In this document: positions 49,730 through 58,457 of the stretch, piece by piece | Layout: every line of letters starts with the position of its first letter | Position numbering within the stretch: the first letter of the stretch is position 1 | NCBI RefSeq assembly: GCF_002159845.1 | Contig: NZ_NFJK01000014.1 | Coordinates: 1-64,000 of the forward strand | Source: Anaeromassilibacillus sp. An250 | GTDB taxonomy: Bacteria; Bacillota; Clostridia; Oscillospirales; Acutalibacteraceae | Reading direction: 5' to 3' | Length of the DNA: 64,000 bases | Program-made: the position numbers and the translations under genes | The notes under the pieces: generated by a model | Told to the model about the DNA's origin: nothing | What the model saw: the letters and a program-made list of their open reading frames with translations, nothing else | Database searches by the model: none

Positions 49730-50158
49730 TTATAACTCCCAGGCTGCGGGCTTCTGGGCGGCATGCTTGTGCTCCGCGCCGTCAAACAAACGCAGTCTGG
49801 TCAATGCAGCGCGGCCGATGGTGGTGCTCGGAATCATGCCCTTGACGGCCAATTCCATCGCCTTGGTCGGACGCTGTTCCATGAGGGTGTCATAGCGGAC
49901 CGCCTTCAGGTGGCCGATATAACCGGTGTGGCGGTAATAGAACTTCTTCTCCAGCTTCTTGCCGGTGAGAACTGCCTTTGCGCAGTTGATGATGATGACA
50001 TGATCCCCGCAATCGACATGGGGAGCATAGGTCGGCTTATGCTTGCCGCGCAGAAGAACCGCAGCCTGGGCAGCAACACGGCCCAGCGGCTTTCCTGCCG
50101 CGTCAATCACATACCACTTGCGGTCGACTTCGCCGGCCTTGGGCATATACGTGGACAT
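49730..50158 (-). CDS. rplM: 50S ribosomal protein L13
   Basis: 142 aa from the ATG at 50158 (TTGGAGG upstream). Recognisable by MPKAGEVDRKWYVIDAAGKPLGRVAAQAA, LRGKHKPTYAPHVDCGDHVI and KAMELAVKGMIPSTTIGR. Operon with rpsI, as usual. A strong promoter and a long leader hairpin lie upstream. Confidence 0.98.
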   Translation of the reverse strand: MSTYMPKAGEVDRKWYVIDAAGKPLGRVAAQAAVLLRGKHKPTYAPHVDCGDHVIIINCAKAVLTGKKLEKKFYYRHTGYIGHLKAVRYDTLMEQRPTKAMELAVKGMIPSTTIGRAALTRLRLFDGAEHKHAAQKPAAWEL

Positions 50159-50191
50159 AGCGTTTACCTCCAATATTCTTTCAAGATTCCC

Positions 50192-50242
50192 GAGCCTATC
50201 CCTGAATCGCCGCAGGGTTTCCGGCGGCTCAGGGATAGGCTC
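50192..50242 (-). promoter_or_regulatory. rplM leader hairpin (candidate L13 autoregulation site)
   Basis: GAGCCTATCCCTGA (50192-50205) and TCAGGGATAGGCTC (50229-50242) pair perfectly, with an inner GCCGCC/GGCGGC stem. It lies between the promoter and the rplM ribosome site. Firmicutes carry an L13 leader RNA at this position; identity was not confirmed by covariance search. Confidence 0.6.
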
Positions 50243-50297
50243 TTGGCGGGACGGCCATCCCTCAAAAAGGCATGGCACTTCCTACAGTGCGGTTCTT

Positions 50298-50326
50298 AAT
50301 ATACCATCTGCGGCGCACGGTGTCAA
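50298..50326 (-). promoter_or_regulatory. Sigma-A promoter of rplM-rpsI
   Basis: Minus strand: -35 TTGACA (50321-50326), 17-bp spacer, -10 TATATT (50298-50303). The transcript would start near 50290 and include the leader hairpin. Confidence 0.85.
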
Positions 50327-50568
50327 GACCAAAACGCGAAATTTTTAATTTACTTTGCGGATAGCTTCCGTTTTCTCGCATTTTTGGCCGATTATCTCCT
50401 GCAAACTCCCCCGTCATTTCAATTGTTAAAGAAATGTCAATTCGGGTAGCGCTTTTCTTTTTGCCGCGTTTCCGGTATAATAGCACGGAATCCATTGGAA
50501 CGCTCTTATACATTATATAATATAGATATATGGCCGGGAGCGGCTTGAGACGGAACGGGGGATCATTC

Positions 50569-51279
50569 ATGCAAAAGATTATGGGGGAGATGCGCGCCGC
50601 CATGGAGCGCTACGAAATGGTATCATCCGGGGACCGCATTGCGGTCGGCGTCTCCGGCGGGAAGGACTCCCTGGCGCTGCTCTGCGGCATGGCCCGCCTG
50701 CGGGACTACTACCCGCAGCCTTTTGAGGTCGTCGCGCTGACCGCCGACCCCTGCTTTGGCGGCCAGGAGACGGATTACAGCCCGATCGCCTCCCTGTGCG
50801 CCTCCCTGGGTGTGGAATACCATCTGCGCCGCACGCGCCTGGGGGAGATCATCTTTGAGGAGCGCAAGGAGAAGAACCCCTGTAGCCTCTGCGCGCGCAT
50901 GCGGCGCGGCATCCTGCACAACATGGCCAAGGAAGCGGGCTGCAACAAGCTGGCGCTGGGGCATCACTTCGACGACGCCGTGCAGACTTTTTTTATGAAC
51001 CTCTTCTACGGCGGCAAGCTCTCCTGCTTTTCCCCAAAGACGTATCTCTCCCGCAAGGACCTCTGGATGATCCGCCCCCTGATCTTTACCGAAGAGGCGT
51101 CCATCCGGGCCGCCGCGCGCCGGAACGCCTTCCCCGTGGTCAAAAGCGCCTGCCCTGCGGACGGCGCAACCAGCCGGCAGGACACGGCCACGCTTCTTGC
51201 CAACCTGGAGCAGCAGTTCCCCGACCTGCGCTCCAAGGTGATGGGCGCCATGCAGCGGGCGCACCTCTCGGGCTGGTGA
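50569..51279 (+). CDS. ttcA: TtcA-like PP-loop tRNA thiolation protein
   Basis: 236 aa from the ATG at 50569 (GGGGGA upstream). PP-loop VGVSGGKDSLALL near residues 28-40 binds ATP; CSLC (about 107) and other Cys residues suit the TtcA/Fe-S group; LGHHFDDAVQTFFMNLFYGGKL is the family motif. TtcA adds 2-thio to C32 of tRNAs. Shorter than E. coli TtcA (about 310 aa), so the exact substrate may differ. A TATAAT lies at 50476-50481, with no clear -35. A strong terminator follows. Confidence 0.85.
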   Translation: MQKIMGEMRAAMERYEMVSSGDRIAVGVSGGKDSLALLCGMARLRDYYPQPFEVVALTADPCFGGQETDYSPIASLCASLGVEYHLRRTRLGEIIFEERKEKNPCSLCARMRRGILHNMAKEAGCNKLALGHHFDDAVQTFFMNLFYGGKLSCFSPKTYLSRKDLWMIRPLIFTEEASIRAAARRNAFPVVKSACPADGATSRQDTATLLANLEQQFPDLRSKVMGAMQRAHLSGW

Positions 51280-51397
51280 GCGGGTTACCCTGCCAGCAGC
51301 CATTCAAAGGGGCCCTGCCCCATGAAACAACCGGGCGCACCGCACAAAGGACGCTAAGAGGCAACGTTCACAAGGCGTCCCTTAAACGATCTCGCAG

Positions 51398-51441
51398 AAA
51401 CGGCATCCAAGCGGGTATTTCCCGCTGGATGCCGTTTTTTT
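51398..51441 (+). terminator. Rho-independent terminator after ttcA
   Basis: AAACGGCATCCAAGCGGG pairs with CCCGCTGGATGCCGTTT, followed by TTTT. Long perfect stem; may also serve the CotH gene on the other strand. Confidence 0.85.
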
Positions 51442-51463
51442 ACAATATCGCCTGGCAGCTATT

Positions 51464-52915
51464 TTACAACGCCCCTTTTTGTAGGACCGTTTCCAGCGCC
51501 GCGTCCTGCTTCTCCTTTGCCCACTCCAAATCCTCAAAATCGCCAAGGGCGGCCAATGATACGGCAGAAGCGTCCACCCCGGCCTCCGGCTGTTCCTGCC
51601 GCCCGCGGATGGTCGCCGGGATTTTCCCTTCCAGCTGGCCCCGGGCACTCTGCGCCCGGAGCAGGCAGACCTGTTCCAGCGTATCCACGGCCAGCTGGTG
51701 ATCTTCATAGGAGCAAAACGCCGTCGGGTCCCGTTCCACATAGGGGGCAATCCTTTTTTCCGTCTGCCGGAGGACAGCTTCAAACCGGCCATTCTCAAAA
51801 TATCCCGAAAGGAATTCATCAAAGTACCTGTGATAGCGGGCAAAATATTCGTCATGCTTCATCAGGTTGTGATACAGGGGCCGGTTGCGCATAACCTCCC
51901 CTTCTGCGGGGGTGTTGATGGGATAATTGATCAGCACGTTGGAGTCCTTGATGGGATTGGTCATCCCCAGGGCATAGGTGCCAAAGGATAGGTTATAGTC
52001 CCAGGGAAGGATGCGGAGAATTCCGTCCTCCTCATATAAAAAGTAATTATGCCCGGTGCGTCCCAGATAGCTGTCCCAGTTCATCACAAAAACCTGTACG
52101 GTAAAATAGCGCAGCACCTCGTCCACATCGACCGCCGATTCCAAATTTTCGCCGGTCGATAAGACCCGCAGCGCCTCGACCAACCGTTCCCGGTCGGCCT
52201 CCGACGCTTTAAACTTCGCGTTCTCGAAGATGTTGGGGTAGCTGTCCGGGTCCCCGTCGATGTATTTGAGCGCTACATCGGCGTTTTCCTCGTTCAGGGA
52301 ACGATAATCCGGCTTGTATAATTGCCCAAAGTCCTTTCCGAAATTCCGGCGCGTGAAAGCTTCCTCCGGTTCTTCCACCGCCAGGAACAGCCCCCAGTCT
52401 TCCCCATTCACCGTCACCCACGCATAGCTGCACAGCGGGGTGGGGACGCCCATAAACGCCATCATATCATAGGCCATATAGGTTTTCAGGTAGCTGTTGT
52501 CCTGAAAGGAGGCGTCCAGCGACAATTTGTCAAGGCCGTAGTAATTGCCGCCGTCAATGAATTGGTCGAATTCCAGCTTGAGGCTGTACCGCGACAGGCC
52601 GTACTCTTCCGTCAGGCGCAGGGAATTGTTCCCCTTGGCGCGCAGGCCCACCTGCCGGAACGCCTCCCCGTCGATCTCCACCGTACAGGGGACGTACTCC
52701 TCTTTTCCCGCGTTTTCGACAAACGCGCCCCAGTCATCGATCTGAAGATCGATGGTATGTACCCTGCTGCTGTCAAACAGGCGGGACGCATACCCCGGCG
52801 AGGCACTCGCCTTTGGGAGCCCCAACGGTTCGCCAAACATCAGCAGTATGGCAAGCAGGGCCGCCAACGCTGCCGCGCCGGTGCAGATCCGGTCGATCCA
52901 TGCACTTTTTATCAT
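51464..52915 (-). CDS. cotH: CotH-kinase-family protein
   Basis: 483 aa from the ATG at 52915. One N-terminal membrane helix (AAALAALLAILLMFG) puts the rest outside. CotH kinase features: VGLRAKGNNSL, YSLKLEFDQFIDGGNYYGLDKLSLDA, NWDSYLGRTGHNYFLYEEDGILRILPWDYNLSFG. Bacterial CotH proteins are atypical protein kinases acting on spore-coat or surface proteins. Starts 4 nt after the DUF4956 stop, in a cluster with a polyphosphate-polymerase-like gene, a common association. Confidence 0.88.
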   Translation of the reverse strand: MIKSAWIDRICTGAAALAALLAILLMFGEPLGLPKASASPGYASRLFDSSRVHTIDLQIDDWGAFVENAGKEEYVPCTVEIDGEAFRQVGLRAKGNNSLRLTEEYGLSRYSLKLEFDQFIDGGNYYGLDKLSLDASFQDNSYLKTYMAYDMMAFMGVPTPLCSYAWVTVNGEDWGLFLAVEEPEEAFTRRNFGKDFGQLYKPDYRSLNEENADVALKYIDGDPDSYPNIFENAKFKASEADRERLVEALRVLSTGENLESAVDVDEVLRYFTVQVFVMNWDSYLGRTGHNYFLYEEDGILRILPWDYNLSFGTYALGMTNPIKDSNVLINYPINTPAEGEVMRNRPLYHNLMKHDEYFARYHRYFDEFLSGYFENGRFEAVLRQTEKRIAPYVERDPTAFCSYEDHQLAVDTLEQVCLLRAQSARGQLEGKIPATIRGRQEQPEAGVDASAVSLAALGDFEDLEWAKEKQDAALETVLQKGAL

Positions 52916-52919
52916 CGCT

Positions 52920-53591
52920 TTATCCCATATAATCGCCGTTGTAGGAGACAAGCACCACCCGGGAAACGCCGGGCATGGCCTCCAGCTGATTGACAAAGGC
53001 GCTGTTGTCATCCTTGAGGCGGACTTCATAGTTCAGCTCCACGCAGCCGCCGCACACGCTTTTGCTTTTCAGGTTCAGCCGTTTGACCTGCGTCTTTACA
53101 AAAATGCGCACCTGTTCCTCAATCTCGCTGTTTTCGCAATGCGCCACCAGGATATACGGCGAATCCACCGTCTTCCTTTTGGAGAATGCGACCAGCACCG
53201 CCCCAATAAAGATGCTGCCGAACACCGCCAGAGGGATGAGGCCGGCCGCCAGCACAATGCCCACCGCAATCGACCAGAACAAAAAGGCGATGTCCATGGG
53301 CTCCTTGATCGCCGTGCGGAAGCGCACAATGGACAGGGCGCCCACCATGCCGAGGGACAGCACAATATTGCTCACGACCGTCATAATCAGCAGCGTGGTG
53401 ATGAGCGAAAGGGCGACCAGCGTCACGCCGAAGCTGGCGGAATACATCACCCCGCTGTAGCTCTTTTTATAGACGAAAAAGATGAACAGCCCCAACAAAA
53501 AGGCCAAGACAAGGGCGATCGCCATGTCCAGCATGGAGATGCTGGCGATGTTCTCCAGAAAGCTGGATTTGAAAATATCCTGAAAAGTCAT
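52920..53591 (-). CDS. DUF4956 membrane protein
   Basis: 223 aa from the ATG at 53591. Four membrane helices in the first 130 residues; core LSLGMVGALSIVRFRTAIKEPMDIAFLFWSIAVGI is the DUF4956 signature. The C-terminal soluble domain (EEQVRIFVKTQVKRLNLKSKSVCGGCVELNYEVRLKDD) is ferredoxin-like. Usually encoded between a VTC-type polymerase and CotH, as here; joint function unknown. Confidence 0.88.
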   Translation of the reverse strand: MTFQDIFKSSFLENIASISMLDMAIALVLAFLLGLFIFFVYKKSYSGVMYSASFGVTLVALSLITTLLIMTVVSNIVLSLGMVGALSIVRFRTAIKEPMDIAFLFWSIAVGIVLAAGLIPLAVFGSIFIGAVLVAFSKRKTVDSPYILVAHCENSEIEEQVRIFVKTQVKRLNLKSKSVCGGCVELNYEVRLKDDNSAFVNQLEAMPGVSRVVLVSYNGDYMG

Positions 53592-53616
53592 TTCAGCCGT
53601 TCCTCCCGATTTTCCT

Positions 53617-54315
53617 TTAATCAAACCTGCGGCATACAGCGTATTTGGAACAGGCCGCCGCCTGCCTTCCGGGAACCTGCACCGCCATGCGGACAAGCTC
53701 CGGTAAAAACGCATCGTATTTGACCTCCAGCACCGTGCTCTGTTCCAGCGCCCGCAGGTAAAACGTGTCTGGGTTTTGGAAATCCACGTTCCCCAGCCCG
53801 GTACAGATGTCCCGGTCCAGGGTAATGCGCACATTGCCTGGCGCATAAAGGAACGCTTCGCGGTCGTAGCGGACGATGGTTTTCGGCCGCAGGCCCTTCC
53901 CTTGCAGTTTGCTGTAAAGCTCTATGAAGAGCGGTTCCCCGGAGTCCAACAGGAACCCGTATTCGCCGGCCAGAAGGCTTTGCACCTGCTCCGCCGTCAT
54001 GCGGGCGCTGCGCTTTCCGCACAGGCCGTTCTGCTTAAACTTTTTTTCCAAGCGGATAAAGGAGGGATCCGCCCCATAATAGCGCAGGCGGAATTTTTCC
54101 CTCCGGTTCACCCCGTCGAGCTTCTCCCGCAGGGCGCTGTCATAGGGGGTATCAAAGTAGAGGCTCGTCACCCGGTAGCATCCGTCCACCCCTGCATGCG
54201 GGTCATGGGGAAACAATTTGCGCAGCCTTTGGGAAAGCACCAGGTCTTCCCGCAGGTTGATCTGGTGCTTGTATTCGTGCCGCAGAGGGATGGCCTCCGG
54301 CGGGTTAGCTATCAT
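53617..54315 (-). CDS. VTC-domain polyphosphate polymerase-like protein
   Basis: 232 aa from the ATG at 54315, overlapping the upstream gene's stop by 11 nt. VTC/CYTH-type features: LRHEYKHQINL, YRVTSLYFDTPYDSALREKLDG, KFRLRYYGADPSFIRLEKKFK, KTIVRYDREAFL and VLEVKYD. The basic tunnel residues of this fold make polyphosphate from ATP. No membrane segment; partner DUF4956 may anchor it. Confidence 0.88.
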   Translation of the reverse strand: MIANPPEAIPLRHEYKHQINLREDLVLSQRLRKLFPHDPHAGVDGCYRVTSLYFDTPYDSALREKLDGVNRREKFRLRYYGADPSFIRLEKKFKQNGLCGKRSARMTAEQVQSLLAGEYGFLLDSGEPLFIELYSKLQGKGLRPKTIVRYDREAFLYAPGNVRITLDRDICTGLGNVDFQNPDTFYLRALEQSTVLEVKYDAFLPELVRMAVQVPGRQAAACSKYAVCRRFD

Positions 54316-55507
54316 AATCGGAATCCCCATCGTCGTTGTCACTGTAGTCGCTGCCGCCGTCATCATAGTTGGTGTCGCCGTTGTTGTAATCTGTGACCCC
54401 ATCGTTATTCGGGCCGTAATCTGTGTCATTGTAGTCCGTCACGCCGTCGTTGTTCGGGCCATAGTCCGTGTCGTTGTAATCCGTCACGCCGTCGTTGTTC
54501 GGGCCGTAGTCCGTGTCGTTGTAATCCGTCACGCCGTCGTTGTTCGGGCCATAGTCCGTGTCGTTGTAATCCGTCACGCCGTCGTTGTTCGGGCCATAAT
54601 CCGTGTCGTTGTAGTCCGTCACACCGTCGTTGTTCGGGCCATAGTCCGTGTCGTTGTAATCCGTCACGCCGTCGTTGTTCGGGCCATAGTCCGTGTCGTT
54701 GTAGTCCGTCACACCGTCGTTGTTCGGGCCGTAGTCCGTGTCGTTGTAATCCCCGGAGGAACTCGTCTGCTGCTGCCCGGCCTGCGCATCGACCGCCTTA
54801 TGCCCGGCTTTGACCACTTTCCCTGTGGCCGCGTGTACATCGTATTCGTATTCATTGCCATTGGCGGTGAACTCCAGTTCAAAAACCGGGGTCCCGTCGT
54901 CGTGGTCGAACTCCTTGTCGTCAAACACGGCGTCTTCTGCCGGAACGTTGGCCTGGGTCAGGGCAATCTCCTGCGCTTTTTCCAGGGTGATGTAGGGGGA
55001 GGGCTCCCCGCCCTTCGCATATGCGGGGTCATAATCGTCGCCGTCAATGGTCACAATCCCGGAAGAAAGGCTGATCTCTTTGACCACCGCCTGGGTGCTG
55101 GCGCTCATATCCGCCAGGAAATGGTCGCTTGGGAGTACCGATCCGGGTTCCAACTGCAACACAATATTCTTTTCGTTCCCGTCGATGTCCTCTACAAAGT
55201 ATCCGGCCTCGTTGATTTTCTCAACCAGGTCTCTCAAGACAACGTCGCAGTTCTTGCCGATGTAATCCGGGTAGGCTTCTACAATCCCCTTCCCCTCTTC
55301 ATTCTGGCCGGCGAGGGCGATCACTTTTCCCTCTTTGTTGTAATCGATTTGAATCTCAGGGTTCACGCTCAGCATCAGGGTTCCCGTTTCTTTCAGCGCA
55401 GCGCCTTCGGCTGCCGGTGTTTCCGGAGAGCCGCAGCCGGTCAGAAGGGCTGCTGTGAAAATCGCCAGGGAAGAGACCGCTGCAAAGATTTTTCTTCTCA
55501 ATTTCAT
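54305..55507 (-). CDS. RsgI-like lipoprotein with PepSY domain and 15-aa repeats
   Basis: 400 aa. Lipobox LLTGCGS near residue 22. Then an RsgI-type domain (GTLMLSVNPEIQIDYNKEGKVIALAGQN), a PepSY domain (ITLEKAQEIALTQANV... FELEFTANGNEYEYDVHAATGKVVK), and eight copies of a 15-residue acidic repeat, TDYGPNNDGVTDYND. It lacks the cytosolic anti-sigma domain, so it is not a classic RsgI. Possibly a surface protein working with the RsgI encoded next door. Confidence 0.8.
   Translation of the reverse strand: MKLRRKIFAAVSSLAIFTAALLTGCGSPETPAAEGAALKETGTLMLSVNPEIQIDYNKEGKVIALAGQNEEGKGIVEAYPDYIGKNCDVVLRDLVEKINEAGYFVEDIDGNEKNIVLQLEPGSVLPSDHFLADMSASTQAVVKEISLSSGIVTIDGDDYDPAYAKGGEPSPYITLEKAQEIALTQANVPAEDAVFDDKEFDHDDGTPVFELEFTANGNEYEYDVHAATGKVVKAGHKAVDAQAGQQQTSSSGDYNDTDYGPNNDGVTDYNDTDYGPNNDGVTDYNDTDYGPNNDGVTDYNDTDYGPNNDGVTDYNDTDYGPNNDGVTDYNDTDYGPNNDGVTDYNDTDYGPNNDGVTDYNDTDYGPNNDGVTDYNNGDTNYDDGGSDYSDNDDGDSDYDS
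54386..54745 (-). repeat. Eight tandem 45-bp coding repeats
   Basis: The marker TTCGGGCC recurs every 45 bp from 54408 to 54723, eight times. Only third-position changes separate the copies (GTA/ATA, AAT/GAT type). Encodes the 15-aa acidic repeat of the lipoprotein; copy number may vary between strains. Confidence 0.95.
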
Positions 55508-55617
55508 TTTGATAACTCCTCTCAATCTTATTTCAGGTGGCTTTTGTTTTGCCTTACACCCATAGATTACGGAGGGGCGTTTCAGGAACCGGGGTCTCTT
55601 GGAAAAATTTTTTAAAT

Positions 55618-56748
55618 TTAATCATCGCTGTCTTCGCCGTCATCGTCGTCGTCATCATCGTCATCGCCGTCATCATCCCCGCGGTCGTTGCCGCCGTCGT
55701 AGTCCGTACCGCCTTCCTCGTCCGGACCGTCATCGGTATCCCCATCGCTGTAGTCCGTGGCGCCGTCGTTTCCGGGCCCGTAGTCCGTATCTGCGGGAAT
55801 GGAGGCGCTGCCGGTGGGCGGCAGATTGCCGGAAACCCCGCCGCTATTCTGTCCATTGCCGGTATCCCGATCGCCGTAATCCGTCACGCCGTCGTTTCCG
55901 GAGCCATAGTCCGTGTCCGCTGGGGCGGGCGTGCTGCCGGTGGGCGGCGGGTCATTGGCCGCACCGCCGTTGCCCGGGCCATCGTTGGTATCGCTGTAGC
56001 TGGACGTCCCTGCCGGATTGGTGCTGTCCTGGCCGCCAGTGTTTTGGGGCTCGGAAGATGCCGGTGGCACAACGGCTGGCTCCGCCGGTTCGGACGCCGG
56101 CTCCGGCTGCGTTTGTGCGGGCTGGGAAGGCGCTGCGGGCAAAGCGCTCTCCGGCGGCTCCTGCCGCCCCTTCTTATGGTCCACAATTTCGACGGTAACC
56201 GTCATCCGCCCGGCCAGATGTTCCTCCACTTCCGTGCGCAGCTCCGTCCCGTATTCCTGGAACAGGATGTCGTCCGGGGAGTCGATGGAAATGGAAACCT
56301 GGCCCCCTTCGGAAAGGAAGCCCATCGCAATCGCCCGGTCGACCAGTTCATCGGCCACGATCACTTTGTCCTTCCCCTGGCCGTCGTAGCCCTCCAGGAG
56401 CTTCTCCCCGTCTTCGTTTGTTCCAACCAGCCCCACAACGTCCCCATGCCGGTTCAGGTCCATCTGAACCTCCGGATTGATGGTCAGGTAGATGGATGAG
56501 TAGGGCTGTATATAGTCCTGGTAATAGCCGAACCCAAAGAGGAAGAGGAAGCAGGCTGCGATTGCCGCAACCCCGCTGCAGACCCATCGGGCCGTGCGGC
56601 GTTGTTTGACCGGTCCCTCTTTCATCAGCACCGGATCGTATACCGTCTGCCCCACCTCATAGCGGAGATTTGCCGCTTTTAAAAACCGGCCCTCTTCATC
56701 CAGTAAAACCACGTAACCGGGGTGGCATTCCATAACGACATAACTCAT
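55618..56748 (-). CDS. rsgI: Anti-sigma-I factor RsgI
   Basis: 376 aa. Cytosolic RsgI N-terminal domain (VVMECHPGYVVLLDEEGRFLKAAN), one membrane helix near 54-75 (WVCSGVAAIAACFLFLFGFGYY), then the RsgI extracellular domain (SIYLTINPEVQMDLNRHGDVVGLVGTN). The rest is low-complexity Pro/Thr/Asp, with TDYGSGNDGVTDYG-like units akin to the neighbour's repeats, ending in a poly-Asp tail. Holds SigI at the membrane until a signal arrives. Overlaps sigI by 4 nt. Confidence 0.9.
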   Translation of the reverse strand: MSYVVMECHPGYVVLLDEEGRFLKAANLRYEVGQTVYDPVLMKEGPVKQRRTARWVCSGVAAIAACFLFLFGFGYYQDYIQPYSSIYLTINPEVQMDLNRHGDVVGLVGTNEDGEKLLEGYDGQGKDKVIVADELVDRAIAMGFLSEGGQVSISIDSPDDILFQEYGTELRTEVEEHLAGRMTVTVEIVDHKKGRQEPPESALPAAPSQPAQTQPEPASEPAEPAVVPPASSEPQNTGGQDSTNPAGTSSYSDTNDGPGNGGAANDPPPTGSTPAPADTDYGSGNDGVTDYGDRDTGNGQNSGGVSGNLPPTGSASIPADTDYGPGNDGATDYSDGDTDDGPDEEGGTDYDGGNDRGDDDGDDDDDDDDDGEDSDD

Positions 56749-57470
56749 TTTGCCGCCACTCCTTTCATCACCTGTTTTAAATGGCCTCGAATGATTTCAT
56801 ATCCATTGGTATAAATCAACAGGAGCGCGACCATGTATTTGCGATGCCGCTCCAGCGTTTTGCGTTCCACGCCGCTGCCGGCCGCGAGCTGTCCAACCGG
56901 CAGTTTTTTGGTATGTAAGAGCACATCGAAGAGCTCCGGGTTTTCCCTTGCATATTGCAGCGCTTGCCGGCACGCGGCCAACGTGCGCTGCTGCTTGGGG
57001 CAATTGTCCGCCACGTCGCTGATGCTGACGCCAAATTCCTGCATTTGCCGGGTCAACTCCTCGATTTCCGCACGGGTAGCGTCCCGGGAAAGCATTTCCT
57101 CCTGGTGATCCCTTTCTTCCGGCAGCGTATCCAAAAGCGCCGCATCCTCTTCCCCCGCCGGCGTGTCCAGCGAAAGGGTGCGGCTGTGCCGCCGTTCCCT
57201 GCGGCTGTAATCGATCAGACGGCTCCGGATCAGCATCGCCGCATATTTCAGGAAAGCCCCCCGGACGCGGGAATATCCGCCGATCGCCTCATGAAATGCG
57301 ATCATCGCGATGCTCAACTCGTCATCGTGCCCTTCCACCGGCGGTCGTTTTAAATATTTTGCCGTTTCCGCCTTGATAAAGGGCATGTATATGCCGATCA
57401 GACGGTCCGCCGCCTCCACATCTTCCTTTGCCGCATAGACCTGTTGAATGATTTTGTGTTCGTCACGCAT
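56745..57470 (-). CDS. sigI: RNA polymerase sigma-I factor
   Basis: 241 aa. Region 2: ELSIAMIAFHEAIGGYSRVRGAFLKYAAMLIRSRLIDYSRRERR. C-terminal region 4-like part: FGVSISDVADNCPKQQ ... VGQLAAGSGVERKTLERHRKYMVALLLI, characteristic of SigI. In clostridia SigI senses polysaccharides or heat through RsgI. A SigI-like promoter lies just upstream, suggesting self-activation. Confidence 0.92.
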   Translation of the reverse strand: MRDEHKIIQQVYAAKEDVEAADRLIGIYMPFIKAETAKYLKRPPVEGHDDELSIAMIAFHEAIGGYSRVRGAFLKYAAMLIRSRLIDYSRRERRHSRTLSLDTPAGEEDAALLDTLPEERDHQEEMLSRDATRAEIEELTRQMQEFGVSISDVADNCPKQQRTLAACRQALQYARENPELFDVLLHTKKLPVGQLAAGSGVERKTLERHRKYMVALLLIYTNGYEIIRGHLKQVMKGVAAK

Positions 57471-57498
57471 GCAGCAGATTCCCCCCCATTTATAGAAA

Positions 57499-57526
57499 TA
57501 CGGCCCCTGTTTTTTAAAACCGGGGT
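57499..57526 (-). promoter_or_regulatory. Candidate SigI-dependent promoter of sigI
   Basis: Minus strand ACCCC (57522-57526) and CGTA (57499-57502) are about 19 bp apart with an A/T tract between, resembling the SigI -35 (ACCCC) and -10 (CGWA) elements. A sigma-A-like TATAAT lies further up, near 57573. The rest of 57471-57796 shows no gene. Confidence 0.5.
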
Positions 57527-57799
57527 CGATAACAAAGGAACTGAAAAAATTATTTAGAATGTTCCATTATAATATCATACAAAGCACAAGGGGAAAGCAA
57601 AACGGATGCGGGTTAAATCTATGTAAAATCCATGTTAAATTTCTATTTTGATTTCGATCCCTATCGTTCCCTGAGTATGCGGTGGGACGTAAAGGCTTTC
57701 TTTATAAAATCATCTTCGGGCCCTATAACCGGTTGGAGGTCCTGTTTCCCTGGCGGCTTTTTCCGCGTTTTTCCGTATAGAGGTTTCCCTCCAGATACA

Positions 57800-57834
57800 A
57801 AAACCGGGCGCTTCGGTGTGAAGCGCCCGGTTTT
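57800..57834. terminator. Terminator after the kinase-like gene
   Basis: AAAACCGGGCGCTT (57800-57813) and AAGCGCCCGGTTTT (57821-57834) form a perfect 14-bp stem with a 7-nt loop. Confidence 0.85.
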
Positions 57835-57853
57835 CGGAGCCTGCTGCGGCCCG

Positions 57854-58456
57854 TCAAACAAAGAGCCTTGCAATTGCGGGTACAATCTCCTTGATGACGG
57901 TCTGTGTGGTGTTGATGCAAAGGTCAAAATTCAATTTATCTCCCCAGGCGTGCCCGGTATAGACCTCATAATACTTGGCACGCTTCTTATCGATTCCGGT
58001 AATCTTCTGTTTCAATTCCTTATCGGTCAGCTTTTCGTCCTCCGGACCCTTTTCCCGGCAGCGCTTGATTTTGCTTTCCATGTCCGCATAGATAAAGATC
58101 CGGAACGGCCGGTATTCCTTCAAAATATAATCCGCACACCGCCCCACGATCACGCAATTGGATTTCGCCGCCATTTGTGTGATGATGCGCGCCTGCTCCT
58201 GATAGACCGCCATCGTCTGCTCAAAAGCAGGGTTTACCGCAGGGTAAAAACTCCTTCCAATATGGATGGGGAACGAAAACGAGGGCTGATGTTCTACAAT
58301 CGCCTCCACATACTGTTCGGACAGTGAGGTCCGTTTTGCAATTTCGCTGATGATTTCCTGATCGTAATAGGCAAATCCCAGCTCTTCCGCCAACCGGCGG
58401 CCAAACTCGCGGCCGCCGCTTCCGAATTCGCGGCCAATGGTAATGATTCGGTTCAT
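57854..58456 (-). CDS. Cytidylate-kinase-like family protein
   Basis: 200 aa from the ATG at 58456 (GGAG upstream). P-loop-like GREFGSGGREFGRRLAEELGFAYYD at the N terminus; CVIVGRCADYIL near 99; LID-like KRAKYYEVYTGHAWGD. This group (Cytidylate_kin2) is distinct from Cmk and its substrate is uncertain. Starts just upstream of, and 1 nt from, the MATE stop: one operon. Confidence 0.88.
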   Translation of the reverse strand: MNRIITIGREFGSGGREFGRRLAEELGFAYYDQEIISEIAKRTSLSEQYVEAIVEHQPSFSFPIHIGRSFYPAVNPAFEQTMAVYQEQARIITQMAAKSNCVIVGRCADYILKEYRPFRIFIYADMESKIKRCREKGPEDEKLTDKELKQKITGIDKKRAKYYEVYTGHAWGDKLNFDLCINTTQTVIKEIVPAIARLFV

Positions 58457-58457
58457 C

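Noticed and set aside
54386..54745. CRISPR-like array
   Set aside because: The 45-bp units are contiguous without spacers, in frame, and differ mainly at third codon positions; they encode a protein repeat.
54218..55615. Plus-strand frame rich in VVIRHAVVVRA repeats
   Set aside because: Antisense of the tandem 45-bp repeats; a hydrophobic-looking artefact.
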